A stretch of DNA of 7,643 nucleotides from Coriobacteriales bacterium (GTDB taxonomy: Bacteria > Actinomycetota > Coriobacteriia > Coriobacteriales > UBA8131): the NCBI GenBank assembly GCA_031286245.1, contig JAITUO010000062.1:1-7643 (forward strand). The letters are read 5' to 3'. The position numbers were made by a program, and so were the translations under genes. Shown in pieces: positions 6,170-7,643 of the stretch; within the stretch, counting starts at the first letter, position 1, and every line of letters starts with the position of its first letter. A model generated the notes under the pieces. The model ran no database searches. It saw only the letters and a list, made by a program, of their open reading frames with translations, and was not told the DNA's origin.

Positions 6170-7127
6170 CTAAGCCGTACACCCCCCTGTCCTGGTCGCG
6201 TACCAGGTAGCCATTTTCCAGGGCAACGACCCGTTTGCGCATCGAGTCGACCATCTCGCGGTCATGGGTAGCCACCAGTACCGTAGTACCAGTCCGGTTG
6301 ATACGGTCCAGCAACCGCATGATACCCAGTGAAGTCTGGGGATCTAAATTGCCGGTCGGTTCGTCACAAACCAATAATGGAGGCCGGTTGACAATCGCCC
6401 TGGCTATACAGACACGCTGCTGTTCACCACCGGATAATTGGTCGGGGACCATGTTCAATTTGTCTTCCAACCCCACCAATCGCAGTACTTCCGGAACCTG
6501 GGTTCTGATGATATGCCGTGACTTGCCAATCACCTCCAGAGCAAAGGCAACGTTTTGAAACGCTGTCTTGTCTGGCAGCAGTTTATAATCCTGGTAGACG
6601 CAACCGATATTGCGCCGCAGGTAAGGCACCCGCCAGCCACGCATGCGGGTCAGGTTCTCACCCGCCACCATCAGCTTGCCACTGGTGGGCCTGATCTCAC
6701 GGTTGATCAAACGGATGAAGGTAGATTTACCCGATCCCGAGTGGCCGACCAAAAACATGAACTCGCCAGCAAAAACCTCCAGGGAGATATTAGCCAGAGC
6801 CGGCTTGTTTGGCTGTGCCGGATATACCTTGCTGACCTGGTCAAAGACTATCACCGGTTTACCAACCGGCCGTTCATTGACGATGTCTTCGGGTAGTATG
6901 GCCTCCAGGCTGACACGCGGCTCTAAAATACTGAAGCCAGGTGTCTCGGTCTCTACGATATCCAAAGCCGGCAAGCTGCCGGCATCTAAGCTTTCGCTGG
7001 TGTCATTCCTCTCCTGCTGTGCACCTTCTACGGCTTGAGCATTGTGCGATGCTAACAGCTCTTCCACCAATCGAGCTGCATCATCAGTATCTAGCGTCAA
7101 ATTTGTCTCCGTTCGATGAGAAGTCAC
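6162..7127 (-). CDS. ftsE: Cell division ATP-binding protein FtsE with a long acidic N-terminal extension
   Basis: This cytoplasmic ABC ATPase powers the FtsEX complex. From about residue 92 it is a standard FtsE: VIVFDQVSKVYP start strand, Walker A GHSGSGKST (128-136), Q-loop Gln179 in GCVYQDYKLLPDKTAFQNV (a typical FtsE segment), signature LSGGEQQR (231-238), Walker B LLVCDEP (251-257) with catalytic Glu256, and switch His288 in ATHDRE. Typical FtsE is about 220-230 residues; this frame gives 321 from GTG 7127. The first 90 residues are hydrophilic and rich in Asp/Glu, with no family I recognise. Start choice is uncertain: GTG 7127 has no clear Shine-Dalgarno, TTG at 7100-7098 (residue 10) has GGAG 6 bases upstream, and GTG at 6854-6852 (residue 92) would give a normal 230-residue protein but lacks a good ribosome binding site. 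I favour the extended form, starting at 7127 or 7100. It overlaps ftsX by 8 bases. Confidence 0.93.
   Translation of the reverse strand: MTSHRTETNLTLDTDDAARLVEELLASHNAQAVEGAQQERNDTSESLDAGSLPALDIVETETPGFSILEPRVSLEAILPEDIVNERPVGKPVIVFDQVSKVYPAQPNKPALANISLEVFAGEFMFLVGHSGSGKSTFIRLINREIRPTSGKLMVAGENLTRMRGWRVPYLRRNIGCVYQDYKLLPDKTAFQNVAFALEVIGKSRHIIRTQVPEVLRLVGLEDKLNMVPDQLSGGEQQRVCIARAIVNRPPLLVCDEPTGNLDPQTSLGIMRLLDRINRTGTTVLVATHDREMVDSMRKRVVALENGYLVRDQDRGVYGLDA
7107..7110 (-). promoter_or_regulatory. Candidate ribosome binding site for an internal TTG start of ftsE
   Basis: The minus strand has GGAG, a 6-base spacer, then TTG at 7100-7098, in frame with ftsE. This is a better-placed site than anything ahead of GTG 7127, so the protein may begin at residue 10 of the longest frame. 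Confidence 0.4.
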
Positions 7128-7187
7128 GACTTCAGGGCTGATACTATGCTTGGGCTGTATTTCCCCAGATTCTTCCCAAATCCTTTT
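7128..7187 (-). other. Short gap between the transketolase subunit and ftsE
   Basis: The 60 bases contain no strong stem followed by a T tract, so no intrinsic terminator is evident. A weak promoter-like pair on the minus strand (TCTGGG, 17 bases, TAGTAT) lies just ahead of ftsE. Whether ftsE is read through from transketolase or has its own promoter cannot be settled from sequence. Confidence 0.3.
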
Positions 7188-7643
7188 TTACATGTAAAAT
7201 TCTACCACAGCAGCTTGGATTGCTTCGGAATCAAGCTGATATGCTCTAAATAACTCGTCGTAAGCTCCCGAGGTCCCAAAACAGTCCATTACTCCTAATC
7301 GTTTGAATTCTGTGGATAAGCCCGCTGCTTCTGCTAACAGCTCAGCTACCGCACTGCCCAGACCACCGATGATCGAATGCTCCTCTGCTGTTATGACCCG
7401 TCCGGTCTTTTTCGCCGAGTTGATGATTGTGTCATGATCAAGTGGTTTGATGGAGAATGCATCGATCACTTCACAGTCGATGCCTTTTGTTGACAGCTTC
7501 TCTGCAGCATCCAGAGCCAGGTTGACCTCGATACCACAGGCCACGATTGTCACATCAGTACCAATCCGGAGAACTCTGGCCTGGCCAATTTGAAAACCAG
7601 TCGTATCAGGATAAAGCTGAGGTACATCAAGACGCCCCAGCCT
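7188..7643 (-). CDS. Transketolase C-terminal subunit (partial, N-terminus beyond window)
   Basis: The frame is open from the right edge to TAA at 7190-7188, giving the last 151 residues. It contains the end of the pyrimidine-binding region (RLGRLDVPQLY near the edge, matching the usual YIRLGR motif of transketolases) and a complete transketolase C-terminal domain: VTIVACGIEVNLALDAAE, then EEHSIIGGLGSAVAELLAE, then GVMDCFGTSGAYDELFRAY. Split transketolases are made of a separate thiamine-pyrophosphate-binding N subunit and this C subunit of about 310 residues; together they move two-carbon ketol units between sugar phosphates in the non-oxidative pentose phosphate pathway. The N-subunit gene would be expected just outside the window on the right. 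Deoxyxylulose-phosphate synthase is the main alternative but fits the RLGR segment less well. The stop is 60 bases before the first possible ftsE start, with no clear terminator between. Confidence 0.88.
   Translation of the reverse strand, partial: RLGRLDVPQLYPDTTGFQIGQARVLRIGTDVTIVACGIEVNLALDAAEKLSTKGIDCEVIDAFSIKPLDHDTIINSAKKTGRVITAEEHSIIGGLGSAVAELLAEAAGLSTEFKRLGVMDCFGTSGAYDELFRAYQLDSEAIQAAVVEFYM

Overview
All recognisable genes in this 7.6 kb window lie on the minus strand. Read in the direction of transcription, from right to left, the order is: the C-terminal half of a split transketolase subunit (cut by the right edge), ftsE, ftsX, a membrane-anchored S41 C-terminal processing protease, ribonuclease R, a roughly 450-base non-coding gap, and a nearly complete M42-family metallo-aminopeptidase (cut by the left edge).

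The content suggests a bacterium with a Gram-positive-type gene set, either Firmicutes/Clostridia-like or Actinomycetota-like. The reasons are the split two-subunit transketolase, FtsEX next to a single-pass CtpA/CtpB-type protease with RNase R following, and mixed GC content near 50%. No lineage-defining marker is present, so this placement is inference.

The central block (about 7127 to 1485) looks like one operon. ftsE and ftsX overlap by 8 bases. ctp begins 6 bases after the ftsX stop, and its ribosome binding site shares bases with that stop. rnr begins 50 bases after the ctp stop behind a strong ribosome binding site. FtsE (ATPase) and FtsX (permease-like membrane partner) form the complex that controls cell-wall hydrolases at division. 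The S41 protease is a plausible extracytoplasmic regulator of that process. RNase R is an RNA-quality-control exonuclease whose common partner gene smpB does not follow it here. No clear intrinsic terminator was found between transketolase and ftsE, so transcriptional read-through is possible.

The most unusual features are: (1) a 203-base imperfect inverted-repeat element with 50-base arms, beginning 3 bases after the rnr stop codon; (2) an FtsE with an acidic N-terminal extension of about 90 residues before the normal ABC domain; (3) a proline/tryptophan-rich pentapeptide repeat tract at the cytoplasmic end of the protease, encoded by 15-base tandem repeats; and (4) a Gln/Arg-rich low-complexity insertion within the N-terminal nucleic-acid-binding region of RNase R. 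No CRISPR array, tRNA, rRNA, transposase or phage gene was seen. Nothing here amounts to a clearly new system; the inverted-repeat element and the FtsE extension are the best candidates for follow-up.
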